From Sphingomonadales bacterium (lineage in GTDB: Bacteria > Pseudomonadota > Alphaproteobacteria > Sphingomonadales > Sphingomonadaceae), in assembly GCA_025360285.1 (NCBI GenBank), contig JANYCM010000110.1, forward strand, positions 1 through 13,918: a stretch of DNA of 13,918 bases, given 5' to 3'. The notes beneath the pieces were generated by a model. The model ran no database searches. It was not told the DNA's origin and saw nothing but the letters and a program-made list of their open reading frames with translations. Both the position numbers and the translations under genes were made by a program. Positions 1 through 7,163 of this stretch are shown here, piece by piece (positions within the stretch are counted from its first letter, which is position 1; every line of letters begins with the position of its first letter).

Positions 1-2739
1 CCCGCCGATCTGGCGGCGCTGCTGCCGGCCGGGCTGCCGCCGGCGCTCACCACGGCCGCCGCCACCGCCTGGGCGCAGGCACCGTTCCTGAAAGGGCTGC
101 TGCGGCGGCGGCCGGCGCTGCTTGAAACGCTCGCTGGCACCGGGGCTGACACGGCATTCGCGGATGCCATGGCGCTGGTGGCCGATGCGGGCCAGCCCGT
201 CGCAACCCGGTTGCGCCGGGCGCGCGGCGATGTCGCGCTGCTGGTGGCGCTTGCCGATCTGGCCGGCCTCTGGCCGCTGGAACGCGTGACCGCTGCACTG
301 TCGGACTTCGCAGATGCCGCCATTGATGCGGCGATCGCCGAAGCGCTTGCCGAACGCGGCGCGCCGAACCGGGGCCTCGCTGCGCTGGCGCTTGGCAAGC
401 TAGGCAGCCGGGAACTCAATTACTCCTCCGATGTCGATCTCATCCTCATCCATGATCCCGACATCATCCCGCGCCGGGCGCATGAGGAACCGGGGGAGGC
501 GGCGGTGCGCATCGCGCGCCGGGCGGTGGCGCTGCTCGCCGATCCGCTGCCCGAAGGCTATGTGGCGCGGGTCGATCTGCGGCTGCGCCCCGCGTCCGAA
601 GTCTCCCCCATGAGCCTGTCCGTCGCGGCGGCCGAACATTATTACCAGTCGGAGGCGATGACCTGGGAACGCGTTGCCTTCATCCGGGCGCGCACCTGCG
701 CCGGGGACCGCGGGCTGGGCGTCGACTTCCTCACGCGGATCGCGCCGTTCGTCTGGCGCCGCAGCCTCGATTGGACGGCGGTGCGCGATATCGAGGCGGT
801 CAGCTTGCGCATCCGCGACCATTTCGACGGCCAGGCGGTGGGGCCCGGCTATGATCTGAAGCGCGGCCGCGGCGGCATTCGCGAGATCGAATTCTTTGCG
901 CAGATTCACCAGTTGATCTGGGGCGGGCGCGACCTGGCGTTGCGGGCGCCGGCGACGCTCGATGGCCTGGCAGCGCTGGCGGCGGCGGGGCGCATCGATA
1001 CCGGTGAAGCGGTGGCGCTGGCCGGCAGTTACCGGGCGCTGCGCACCCTGGAACACCGGTTGCAGATGCGCCGCGATGAACAGACGCACATGGTGCCGAA
1101 ACTGGCGGCGGATCGCGCGGCGGTGGCGGCGCTGGCGGGGCGGCGCGATTGGGCGGCGGTCGAATCGGCGCTGAAAACGGCCGTTGCCCCGGTTGCGACC
1201 GCCTATGACCGGCTGATCACCGCTGCCGCCCCCGCCGCGACCGGCCTCGGCCCCGATCCGCGCCCCTGGCTCAAGGCCAAACACCCCAAAATAGCCGTGA
1301 TTCTCCTGCCCCTGATCGCCCGCTGGCGGGCCGGCAATTTGCGGGCGCTGCGCAGCGAGGCGGCACGGCTCAGCTTTGAAGCCGTGCTGCCGGCGCTTGT
1401 GGCGGGTATTGCCGGGGCGGCCGACCCGGCGGTGGCGGCGGCACGGCTGGATGGTTTCATCAGCCAACTGCCGCAGGGCGCCCAGTTTTTTGCCCTGTTG
1501 CAGGCCAATCCGCGGCTCGTCGAACTGCTCGGTCATCTGCTCGGCACGGCGCCGGCGCTGGCCGATGCACTGGCGCGTGATCCGGCGTTGTTCGACGTGC
1601 TGCTCGGCCATGATGGCTTTGCCGCGCTGCCCCCGGCACCGGCCTTGCTGGCCGAGCTAAGCCATTACGTCGGAAGCGGAATTTCTCTGGAGGAAGGGCT
1701 CGACCGGGTGCGCCGCTGGACAGGGGAGCGGCGCTTTCAACTTGGCGCGCAACTGATCGAAGGCCGCGCCGATCCGCTGGTCGCGGCGCGCTCGCTGGCC
1801 GACCTTGCCGATGCCGCACTGGCGGTGATCATCCCCGCCGTAGTGCTTGATTTTGCGAGAGAACATGGGACGGTGCCGGGCGGCGACGTGCAGGTGCTGG
1901 CGCTGGGTCGCTATGGCGGCCGGGCGCTGACCCATGCCTCTGATCTTGATCTGGTCTATCTGTTCAGCGGCAGCCATGAAGCCGTGTCGAATGGCCGGCG
2001 CCCCTTGGCGGCGTCGTTATATTTCAATCGCCTGGCCGCGCGCATCACCGCCGCCTTGTCGGTGCCAACCGCCGCCGGCAGCCTATATGAAATCGACACG
2101 CGGCTGCGCCCATGGGGGGCCAAGGGCATGCTGGCGCTGTCGGTGGCCAGCTTTGCGCGGTATCAGGCCGAAGAAGCCGAAAGCTGGGAACATATGGCGC
2201 TGACCCGCGCCCGCCCGGTGTTCGGCAGCGATCCGGCGGTGGCGGCCGCGATCAGCGCGGCGCTCGGCCAGCCGCGTGACCGCGATACCCTGCGGCGCGA
2301 GGTGCTCGCCATGCGCACCGACATCGCCAGCGCCAAGCCGGGCCAGGGTGAGTTTGATGTGAAGCTTGGCCCTGGCGGCCTGGTCGATCTGGAATTCATC
2401 GTGCATTTTCGGCAACTTGAGCGACGGGCCGGGTTTCATCCTGAACTGCCGCTGGCCATCGCCGCCCTTGCGGCAGCGGGCGCCTTGCCACCAGCGACGG
2501 CAGCCGCATTGGCCAGCGCGCATAATGTGCTGACGCGTTTCCTGGTGCTGCTACGCCTGGTGGCGCCGGCCGCTGCCGTGCCCAGGGGCTTTTCCGCCGC
2601 TGTCGAGGCGATGCTGGCGCGCGGCCTGGGTGCGGCAAATTTCACCGCCGTGGCGGATGAATTGGCGCTGGCCAAGGCGGCGGTGCGGCTGGCATGGGAT
2701 GGCGTGATCGGACCGCAGCCAAGGAGCACCCCGCGATGA
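1..2739 (+). CDS. glnE: Bifunctional glutamine synthetase adenylyltransferase/deadenylase (5' end outside window)
   Basis: GlnE adenylylates glutamine synthetase to inactivate it when nitrogen is plentiful and removes AMP when nitrogen is scarce, under control of PII protein; it is cytoplasmic. The frame is open from base 1, so the start lies upstream; 912 residues are visible, close to a full-length protein. It shows the two nucleotidyltransferase halves expected of the family. In the first, GKLGSRELNYSSDVDL carries the metal-binding D-x-D at window residues 144/146 and is followed by RVDLRLRP. In the second, LGRYGGRALTHASDLDL has its D-x-D at 648/650 and is followed by YEIDTRLRPWG. By family knowledge the N-terminal half is the adenylyl-removing domain and the C-terminal half the adenylylating domain. 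The stop overlaps the next gene's start (ATGA), implying coupled translation with the peroxiredoxin. The internal ATG at 169 is not the likely start, because homologous coding continues upstream of it. Confidence 0.97.
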   Translation, partial: PADLAALLPAGLPPALTTAAATAWAQAPFLKGLLRRRPALLETLAGTGADTAFADAMALVADAGQPVATRLRRARGDVALLVALADLAGLWPLERVTAALSDFADAAIDAAIAEALAERGAPNRGLAALALGKLGSRELNYSSDVDLILIHDPDIIPRRAHEEPGEAAVRIARRAVALLADPLPEGYVARVDLRLRPASEVSPMSLSVAAAEHYYQSEAMTWERVAFIRARTCAGDRGLGVDFLTRIAPFVWRRSLDWTAVRDIEAVSLRIRDHFDGQAVGPGYDLKRGRGGIREIEFFAQIHQLIWGGRDLALRAPATLDGLAALAAAGRIDTGEAVALAGSYRALRTLEHRLQMRRDEQTHMVPKLAADRAAVAALAGRRDWAAVESALKTAVAPVATAYDRLITAAAPAATGLGPDPRPWLKAKHPKIAVILLPLIARWRAGNLRALRSEAARLSFEAVLPALVAGIAGAADPAVAAARLDGFISQLPQGAQFFALLQANPRLVELLGHLLGTAPALADALARDPALFDVLLGHDGFAALPPAPALLAELSHYVGSGISLEEGLDRVRRWTGERRFQLGAQLIEGRADPLVAARSLADLADAALAVIIPAVVLDFAREHGTVPGGDVQVLALGRYGGRALTHASDLDLVYLFSGSHEAVSNGRRPLAASLYFNRLAARITAALSVPTAAGSLYEIDTRLRPWGAKGMLALSVASFARYQAEEAESWEHMALTRARPVFGSDPAVAAAISAALGQPRDRDTLRREVLAMRTDIASAKPGQGEFDVKLGPGGLVDLEFIVHFRQLERRAGFHPELPLAIAALAAAGALPPATAAALASAHNVLTRFLVLLRLVAPAAAVPRGFSAAVEAMLARGLGAANFTAVADELALAKAAVRLAWDGVIGPQPRSTPR
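2721..2726 (+). promoter_or_regulatory. Ribosome binding site deciding the bcp start
   Basis: AAGGAG lies 9 nt before the ATG at 2736, inside the last codons of glnE. It is a near-perfect Shine-Dalgarno sequence and supports starting the peroxiredoxin at 2736 rather than at the in-frame ATG at 2694. Confidence 0.75.
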
Positions 2740-3209
2740 CCAATGCCCCCACCGCCGGCGACAAGGCCCCGGAGTTCATCCTCGCCACCGACAGCGACGG
2801 CACCATCAGCCTCGGGAGCTTCGCCGGGCGCAAGCTGGTCCTGTATTTCTACCCCAAGGACGACACGCCGGGCTGCACGACGGAGGGCAAGGATTTTTCG
2901 GCGCTGGCGGCTGACTTCGCCGCTGCCGGCACCGCGATCGTCGGCGTGTCGCGCGATTCGGTCGCCGCCCATGCCAAGTTCCGCGCCAAGCACGGCCTGG
3001 CCATCAGCCTGGGTGCCGATGATGCCGGCACCGTCACCGAAAGCTATGGCGTCTGGGTGGAAAAGAGCATGTATGGCAAGAAATACATGGGGATAGAGCG
3101 CGCCACCTTCCTCATCGACGCGTCCGGAACAATTGCCCGCGCCTGGCACAAGGTGAAGGTGCCCGGCCATGCCCCCGACGTGCTGGTCGCCGCACAAGCG
3201 CTCGGCTGA
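2736..3209 (+). CDS. bcp: Bcp/PrxQ-type peroxiredoxin, single-cysteine
   Basis: A thiol peroxidase of the AhpC/TSA (Bcp/PrxQ) family that reduces hydrogen peroxide and organic hydroperoxides in the cytoplasm. The 157-residue length is typical. The fold opens with GDKAPEF and the active site is YFYPKDDTPGCTTE, with peroxidatic Cys47 preceded by the conserved Pro and Thr; the usual active-site Arg may be the one in IERATFLID. Classic Bcp has a resolving cysteine five residues after the peroxidatic one (C-x4-C); here that position is Lys52 and there is no other cysteine in the protein. It should therefore act as a 1-Cys enzyme, with an external thiol such as thioredoxin, glutaredoxin or a low-molecular-weight thiol completing the cycle. 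The start is fixed by AAGGAG at 2721-2726, and the 4-nt overlap with glnE indicates cotranscription. Confidence 0.95.
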   Translation: MTNAPTAGDKAPEFILATDSDGTISLGSFAGRKLVLYFYPKDDTPGCTTEGKDFSALAADFAAAGTAIVGVSRDSVAAHAKFRAKHGLAISLGADDAGTVTESYGVWVEKSMYGKKYMGIERATFLIDASGTIARAWHKVKVPGHAPDVLVAAQALG

Positions 3210-3450
3210 TTCGCGGATTCGGGGCACAGATACGGTCGTCAAAGCCGAAAGTTGCACCGCGAAAGCCAATATCCCGGCAGCGGCGCTCAACTCACCGCAG
3301 CGCACCAACGCCTCGGCCCCGCTATGGTTCCACCACCTTGCCGGGGTCGCCGCCGGCTGGTCAATTGCCGACATCGGGATGACGGGGAGGGCTTCGGCAT
3401 CACGATCGAAAGTTTTAGTACCGTACCAGTTGTCGGGGGTTAATCCACCA
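3210..3450 (+). other. Intergenic stretch/leader without a convincing gene
   Basis: These 241 bases separate bcp from the first well-supported start of the M23 gene. The M23 frame stays open through this region back into bcp, and an in-frame ATG lies at 3379. The translation, however, is rich in Ser, Arg and Ala, shows no domain or membrane segment and does not resemble the start of M23 proteins. I see no tRNA, strong hairpin or clear -35/-10 pair. It probably holds the M23 promoter and leader. Confidence 0.45.
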
Positions 3451-4728
3451 GTGTCGAGCCAGACCGAAGCCTTTGACAGGCTGACGATCCGTCTCGCGCG
3501 GGTTCTCCCGGAACATCATTTCACCTGGCATCGCGCCAATGGTCATCTGACCATCAGGATGGGGACGTGGCACCAGCTTATGGCAATCGGGTCAGCAATA
3601 TTGGTGGCGGGATGGCTGGGGGTGGCCACCACATCGATGCTATCGGGCACTGCCCAGACGGACGCTGCCCTTACCGCCAAACAGGCCGAACTGGCGCAGA
3701 TGCAAAGCCAACTGCAGGCGATGAAAACCGAAACCGCAGCGCTGAAGGGTGATGTGTCGGCCCGCGCCAGCATGCTGGAAGCGCGCCAGGCCTTTCTCGC
3801 GGCGCTGCTCACCAAGAAACGCGACATGAAGGCGCTGGCCAATCTGCTGCCACGGCAGACCGATGGCGACCAGCTGGCGATGGTGCAGGCGCTCGTCGCC
3901 CCCAGCGCCCGTGCCAAGGCCGCTGCCGTGCTGTCGGAACCTTTCCGCCAGATCGAAAGCCAGCAACTGGCGCTGGTCGACAAGGCCACCGGCGCCGCGG
4001 AAGCACGGCTGCGCGACACCCAGGCGCTGATCCGGCGCCTTGGCCTCGATCCCGCCCGCTTTACGCAGGCCAGCGACTGGAACGGCGCGCCCCAGGGCGT
4101 TGGCGGCCCCTATATCCCGGTCAGCGCCAATGCCGAACCGCGCTTCAAGGACCTGTTCCTGAGCTGGAAAAAGCTCGCCACGCTGCAATCGGCGGTCGCC
4201 GCCATCCCGGCCTATATGCCGGTCAAGGACTATCGCTACACGTCCAGCTTTGGCGTCCGCTATGATCCGTTTAACGGCGGCGCCGCCATGCACGCCGGCA
4301 TCGACATGGCCGGCTCACAAGGCGAACCCATCTATGCCTCGGCCAACGGCACCGTCGTCCAGGCCGGCCGCGCCAATGGCTATGGCAATCTAGTTGAACT
4401 CGCGCATGGCAAGGGCATCGACACGCGCTATGGCCATTTGTCGGCGATCCTCGTTCACCCCGGTGATACCGTCCGCCAGGGCCAGTTGATCGGCCGCATG
4501 GGTTCGACTGGCCGCTCCACCGGCACCCATCTCCACTATGAAGTCCGTGTCGATGGCCGCGCCGTCAACCCGCGGCCGTTCCTTGAAGCCTCGGCCTATG
4601 TCCTCGCCGCGCAAAGCGAAGCCGGTGACAATGCCGCGCCCGCCGAAATCGGCCCGGTTCTGGAAGACGATACCGTGGTCGCATCGGCGGCGGGCGTCCG
4701 GATGTCGAAGATTCCGGGTTATCGCTGA
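3451..4728 (+). CDS. Membrane-anchored M23 (LytM/peptidoglycan endopeptidase-like) metallopeptidase
   Basis: A probable zinc endopeptidase, or an activator of amidases, acting on peptidoglycan in the periplasm. From a GTG at 3451 it is 425 residues. A short N-terminal cytoplasmic part (about residues 1-40) is followed by one membrane segment (about 41-62), a coiled-coil helix rich in Ala, Gln, Lys and Glu (about 71-125), a linker, and a C-terminal M23 domain (about 260-385). The zinc ligand set is complete: HAGID gives His281 and Asp285, and THLHYE gives His360 and His362; His329 in RYGHLS is the usual additional active-site histidine. A catalytically active enzyme is thus likely, unlike degenerate EnvC/NlpD types. 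The start is uncertain: GTG 3451 has only a distant G-run (3435-3439), and ATG 3379 or ATG 3559 are alternatives. Starting at 3451 gives an N-terminus that reads like other alphaproteobacterial anchored M23 proteins. Confidence 0.87.
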   Translation: MSSQTEAFDRLTIRLARVLPEHHFTWHRANGHLTIRMGTWHQLMAIGSAILVAGWLGVATTSMLSGTAQTDAALTAKQAELAQMQSQLQAMKTETAALKGDVSARASMLEARQAFLAALLTKKRDMKALANLLPRQTDGDQLAMVQALVAPSARAKAAAVLSEPFRQIESQQLALVDKATGAAEARLRDTQALIRRLGLDPARFTQASDWNGAPQGVGGPYIPVSANAEPRFKDLFLSWKKLATLQSAVAAIPAYMPVKDYRYTSSFGVRYDPFNGGAAMHAGIDMAGSQGEPIYASANGTVVQAGRANGYGNLVELAHGKGIDTRYGHLSAILVHPGDTVRQGQLIGRMGSTGRSTGTHLHYEVRVDGRAVNPRPFLEASAYVLAAQSEAGDNAAPAEIGPVLEDDTVVASAAGVRMSKIPGYR

Positions 4729-4732
4729 AACA

Positions 4733-4754
4733 GGCCGGCGTTGCGTCGCCGGCC
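4733..4754 (+). terminator. GC-rich hairpin between the M23 gene and erpA
   Basis: A perfect 8-bp inverted repeat, GGCCGGCG and CGCCGGCC, with a 6-base loop begins 5 nt after the M23 stop. There is no following T-run, so it is not a textbook Rho-independent terminator. It ends 12 nt before the erpA ATG and could equally be a 5' structure of that message. Confidence 0.4.
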
Positions 4755-4766
4755 CCCCGGCCTTAC

Positions 4767-5108
4767 ATGGGCCGTATGGAAGCCCTCCCCCGCCTGATGC
4801 CCGCCGCCGCCGCCCGGATCGCCGTCATCGCGGCGCGCCAGGGCAAACCCGGTCTCAAGCTGCGCCTTGCCGTCGATGGTGGCGGCTGCGCCGGCTTCCA
4901 GTACAAGTTCGGCCTCGAAGCCGAAGCCGCCGCCGATGACCTGGCCGTCGAAACCGATGGCATCACCATGTTGATCGACCCCGATAGCCTGGCCTTTGTC
5001 GCCGGCGCCGAAGTCGATTATGTCGAAAAGATCGGCGCTGCGGCGTTTGAAGTGCGCAATCCGAATGCCGCGAGCGGATGCGGGTGCGGGTCGAGCTTCT
5101 CTATCTAA
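4767..5108 (+). CDS. erpA: A-type iron-sulfur cluster carrier (ErpA/IscA family)
   Basis: A cytoplasmic carrier that receives Fe-S clusters from the scaffold and passes them to apo-proteins. The 113-residue length is normal for the HesB/IscA family. The three cluster-binding cysteines are present: Cys41 in GGGCAGFQY, and Cys105 and Cys107 in the C-terminal GCGCGSSF. The ending NPNAASGCGCG is closest to the ErpA subgroup as I know it, but IscA or SufA cannot be excluded from sequence alone. There are two in-frame ATGs (4767 and 4776) and no purine-rich Shine-Dalgarno before either, so a leaderless or very short-leader message is possible. No isc/suf genes are nearby, so it looks like a stand-alone carrier gene. 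It converges on the minus-strand DUF1801 gene. Confidence 0.92.
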   Translation: MGRMEALPRLMPAAAARIAVIAARQGKPGLKLRLAVDGGGCAGFQYKFGLEAEAAADDLAVETDGITMLIDPDSLAFVAGAEVDYVEKIGAAAFEVRNPNAASGCGCGSSFSI

Positions 5109-5116
5109 GAATGACA

Positions 5117-5151
5117 GCCTCCGGCGGCTGGGGCCTCAGGCCCCAGACCCC
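5117..5151. repeat. 35-bp structured intergenic repeat, copy 1
   Basis: It begins GCCTCCGGCGG and contains a palindrome, CTGGGGCCT-C-AGGCCCCAG (5128-5146), followed by ACCCC. It matches copy 2 at 7088-7122 at 31 of 35 positions. It sits between the convergent ends of erpA and the DUF1801 gene, where its hairpin could act as a bidirectional terminator. Confidence 0.75.
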
Positions 5152-5153
5152 CT

Positions 5154-5495
5154 TTAGCCGTTTCGGTACAGGCTTTCGCGGATTACCGGGGCGAGCGCTG
5201 TCAAAGGCACTTCGGCGCGATCGGCGATGTTGACGCAGCCCTTGCCGCCCTTCAGCTTCGGATCGGTGGCAACCACCGCCGCCGCGCCGCCTTCACAGCG
5301 CAGATACACCGAAATATAGGATTTCTGCGACGCCACCGCGATCCAGCGGTCGCCGCGACGAAACACCGGCATCTTCCAGTCAATGCCCTCGACAATATCC
5401 GGGTCGATAGCGTGAATCAGCGCGCGCAGCGCCACCAGCCGTTCCGCCCGCAGCGGCGCTGCGGCGGCGATATAGGCATCAACGTCCGGGTTCAT
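5154..5495 (-). CDS. DUF1801 (YdhG-like) domain protein
   Basis: A small cytoplasmic protein of 113 residues with the DUF1801 pattern: an N-terminal helical region (DAYIAAAAPLRAERLVALRALI), then DWKMPVFRR (about residues 39-47), SQKSYISVYL (about 56-65) and KGGKGCVNI near the C-terminus. The family's biochemical role is not established. The ATG at 5495 is preferred over upstream in-frame codons because it gives the typical N-terminus and lies 10 nt after the dnaB stop. That spacing suggests it is the last gene of a dnaB transcript. The family assignment rests on recognising these motifs by eye. Confidence 0.85.
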   Translation of the reverse strand: MNPDVDAYIAAAAPLRAERLVALRALIHAIDPDIVEGIDWKMPVFRRGDRWIAVASQKSYISVYLRCEGGAAAVVATDPKLKGGKGCVNIADRAEVPLTALAPVIRESLYRNG

Positions 5496-5505
5496 CGGGG
5501 CGCCC

Positions 5506-6999
5506 CTATTCCCTGATCTCCTCAGGGATATAATCCCCCACCGCCCGGTCGGCAAATTTCGTCGTCGATTTGTGAAAGGTCAGCGGCACCGATCCCGTCG
5601 AACCATGGCGCTGCTTGGCAACAATGACTTCGGCTAGGCCAAAGATCTTTTCGGCCTTGTCCTTCCATTTCATGTGCTTGTCGGCATCTTCCGGGTCGGG
5701 CTGTTTCAGCGCGTGATAATATTCCTCCCGGTACACGAACAGCACGATATCGGCGTCCTGTTCGATCGTGCCCGATTCGCGCAAGTCCGACAGTTGCGGC
5801 CGCTTGTCCTCACGCGCTTCGACGGCACGGCTCAACTGCGACAGCGCCAGCACCGGCACCTGCAATTCCTTGGCCAGTGTCTTCAACCCCCGGGTGATTT
5901 CCGAAATTTCCTGCACGCGGTTGTCGCTGCTGCTGCGTGCCGAACCTTGCAGCAATTGCAGATAGTCCACCACGATCAGCCCGACATCGCGCTGCCGCTT
6001 CAACCGCCGCGCCCTGGTGCGCAGCGCGGCGATACTGAGCGCGGGCGTATCATCGATGAACAGCGGCAGGGTGGACAAATCGCCCGCCGCCCGCGCCAGC
6101 CGGCCGAATTCTTCATGGCTGATCTTGCCCATGCGCAGCGCTTCGGAATTGACGCTGGATTGTTCGGCGAGCACGCGCGTCGCCAATTGGTCAGATGACA
6201 TTTCCAGGCTGAAGAACGCCACCGCGGCGCCGCTGGATTTTTCGGCCGGAATGTTGCGCGCCTGGTCCTGCATCCAGCGCAGCGCACAGGCAAAGGCGAT
6301 GTTGGTCGCCAGCGCCGTCTTGCCCATCGCCGGCCGCCCGGCGATGATGACCAGGTCGGATTTGTGCAACCCGCCGATCTTTTCATTCAGCGCGTTAAGC
6401 CCGGTCGTATAGCCTGACAGATGCCCGCCCGATTTCATGGCGCGGTCGGCCATGTCGATGGCTTCCCGCGTCGCCTGGCCAAAGGTCTTGACGCCGCCGC
6501 TGACATCGCCCGATTCGGCGACCTGATAAAGCGCCATTTCGGCTGCCTCGATCTGCTTCAGCGGTTCGACATCGGTGGAGGTATCGCCGGCATTGACCGC
6601 CATGTCGCGCCCCACCCGGATCAGTTCCCGCAAAAGCGCCAGATCATAAATCTGCTGGGCGAAATCCCGCGCCGCAATCAGGGCGCCGCTGGCCTGGGTC
6701 ATCGTCGCCAGATAGGCCGGGCCGCCCAGCTCGATGATCGCTGGATCGGCCTCGAACAAGGGCTTCAGCGTCACCGGGGTCGCCGCCATCTTGCGGTTGA
6801 CAAGACGCAGCACCGCTTCATAAATCCGGCCGTGCAGCGGTTCGGCAAAATGCTGCGGCCCCAAGATCATCATGACGTCTTCAACCAGCCGGTTGTCGAT
6901 CATCAACGCGCCGAGCAATGCCGATTCCGCCTCGATATTCTGCGGCAGGGCGGCATTGTCGGTCACGGGTTCGACGATTCGCAAGGGGATGGAAGCCAT
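5506..6999 (-). CDS. dnaB: Replicative DNA helicase DnaB
   Basis: The hexameric ATP-driven helicase that unwinds DNA at the replication fork and recruits primase. At 497 residues it is of normal length with no intein. The N-terminal DnaB domain begins LPQNIEAESALLGALMIDN (about residues 18-36). The RecA-like C-terminal domain carries Walker A GRPAMGKT (221-228), Walker B LIVVDYLQLL (341 onward), then QLSRAVE and the DLRESGTIEQDADIV block typical of the family. The ATG at 6999 is chosen over a TTG at 7017 because it gives the usual N-terminus. It is divergent from the toxin-antitoxin pair. Upstream lie a DnaA-box-like 9-mer and a structured repeat; the DUF1801 gene follows 10 nt downstream. 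Confidence 0.98.
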   Translation of the reverse strand: MASIPLRIVEPVTDNAALPQNIEAESALLGALMIDNRLVEDVMMILGPQHFAEPLHGRIYEAVLRLVNRKMAATPVTLKPLFEADPAIIELGGPAYLATMTQASGALIAARDFAQQIYDLALLRELIRVGRDMAVNAGDTSTDVEPLKQIEAAEMALYQVAESGDVSGGVKTFGQATREAIDMADRAMKSGGHLSGYTTGLNALNEKIGGLHKSDLVIIAGRPAMGKTALATNIAFACALRWMQDQARNIPAEKSSGAAVAFFSLEMSSDQLATRVLAEQSSVNSEALRMGKISHEEFGRLARAAGDLSTLPLFIDDTPALSIAALRTRARRLKRQRDVGLIVVDYLQLLQGSARSSSDNRVQEISEITRGLKTLAKELQVPVLALSQLSRAVEAREDKRPQLSDLRESGTIEQDADIVLFVYREEYYHALKQPDPEDADKHMKWKDKAEKIFGLAEVIVAKQRHGSTGSVPLTFHKSTTKFADRAVGDYIPEEIRE

Positions 7000-7065
7000 G
7001 CGGCCTGTGTCGCGCAAAGCAGTGACGGCGGCAATGTGGGGGCATCAGAAGTCTGGGGGCGAAAC

Positions 7066-7074
7066 TGTGGGTAA
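7066..7074 (-). promoter_or_regulatory. DnaA-box-like 9-mer upstream of dnaB
   Basis: Read on the minus strand the site is TTACCCACA, one mismatch from the DnaA consensus TTATCCACA, 67-75 bp upstream of the dnaB ATG. A single near-match may be chance, so this is only a candidate. Confidence 0.22.
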
Positions 7075-7087
7075 GATGGGGAGAAGG

Positions 7088-7122
7088 GCCTCCGGCGGCC
7101 GGGGCCTTGGGCCCCGGACCCC
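7088..7122. repeat. 35-bp structured intergenic repeat, copy 2
   Basis: The second copy of the repeat at 5117-5151, same orientation, 31/35 identical. Its central palindrome is CCGGGGCCT-T-GGGCCCCGG. The T-A pair of copy 1 (repeat positions 13 and 29) is a C-G pair here, so stem pairing is preserved. It lies between dnaB and the antitoxin gene, 42 bp before the antitoxin start. Confidence 0.75.
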
Positions 7123-7128
7123 AGTTGT

Positions 7129-7158
7129 TTGCGAATGTGATAGCAAGCTGCTATCATC
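7129..7158 (+). promoter_or_regulatory. Candidate promoter of the toxin-antitoxin pair
   Basis: TTGCGA (7129-7134) and TATCAT (7153-7158) are spaced 18 bp and resemble a sigma-70-type -35/-10 pair. Transcription would begin at about the antitoxin ATG (7164), which fits the lack of a Shine-Dalgarno there and suggests a leaderless message. The inverted repeat at 7138-7156 overlaps the spacer and -10. Confidence 0.4.
7138..7156. promoter_or_regulatory. Inverted-repeat operator for the toxin-antitoxin pair
   Basis: A perfect repeat TGATAGCA-AGC-TGCTATCA lies 7 bp before the antitoxin ATG. From memory, the Neisseria FitAB operator is built of this same octamer (TGCTATCA, about 12 bp, TGATAGCA); here the halves are swapped and only 3 bp apart. 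Ribbon-helix-helix antitoxins normally bind such repeats and repress their own operon. Confidence 0.65.
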
Positions 7159-7163
7159 AATGC

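Noticed and set aside
400..1611. 403-residue open frame on the minus strand opposite glnE
   Set aside because: It lies wholly inside glnE, is rich in Arg, Gln and Ala with no motif, and mirrors the GC-biased third positions of the real gene.
2436..3374. 312-residue minus-strand frame opposite glnE, bcp and the gap
   Set aside because: It runs through two well-supported genes on the other strand and shows no recognisable fold or membrane segments.
3169..3450. N-terminal extension of the M23 frame back to an ATG inside bcp
   Set aside because: It would overlap bcp and add about 94 residues of domain-free sequence before the expected cytoplasmic tail and membrane anchor.
6999..7017. TTG start for dnaB at 7017
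   Set aside because: The ATG at 6999 gives the usual DnaB beginning and TTG 7017 has no supporting Shine-Dalgarno.
7107..7163. Upstream start for the antitoxin at 7107
   Set aside because: It would begin within the 35-bp repeat and read through the inverted repeat and probable promoter; ATG 7164 gives the typical RHH N-terminus.
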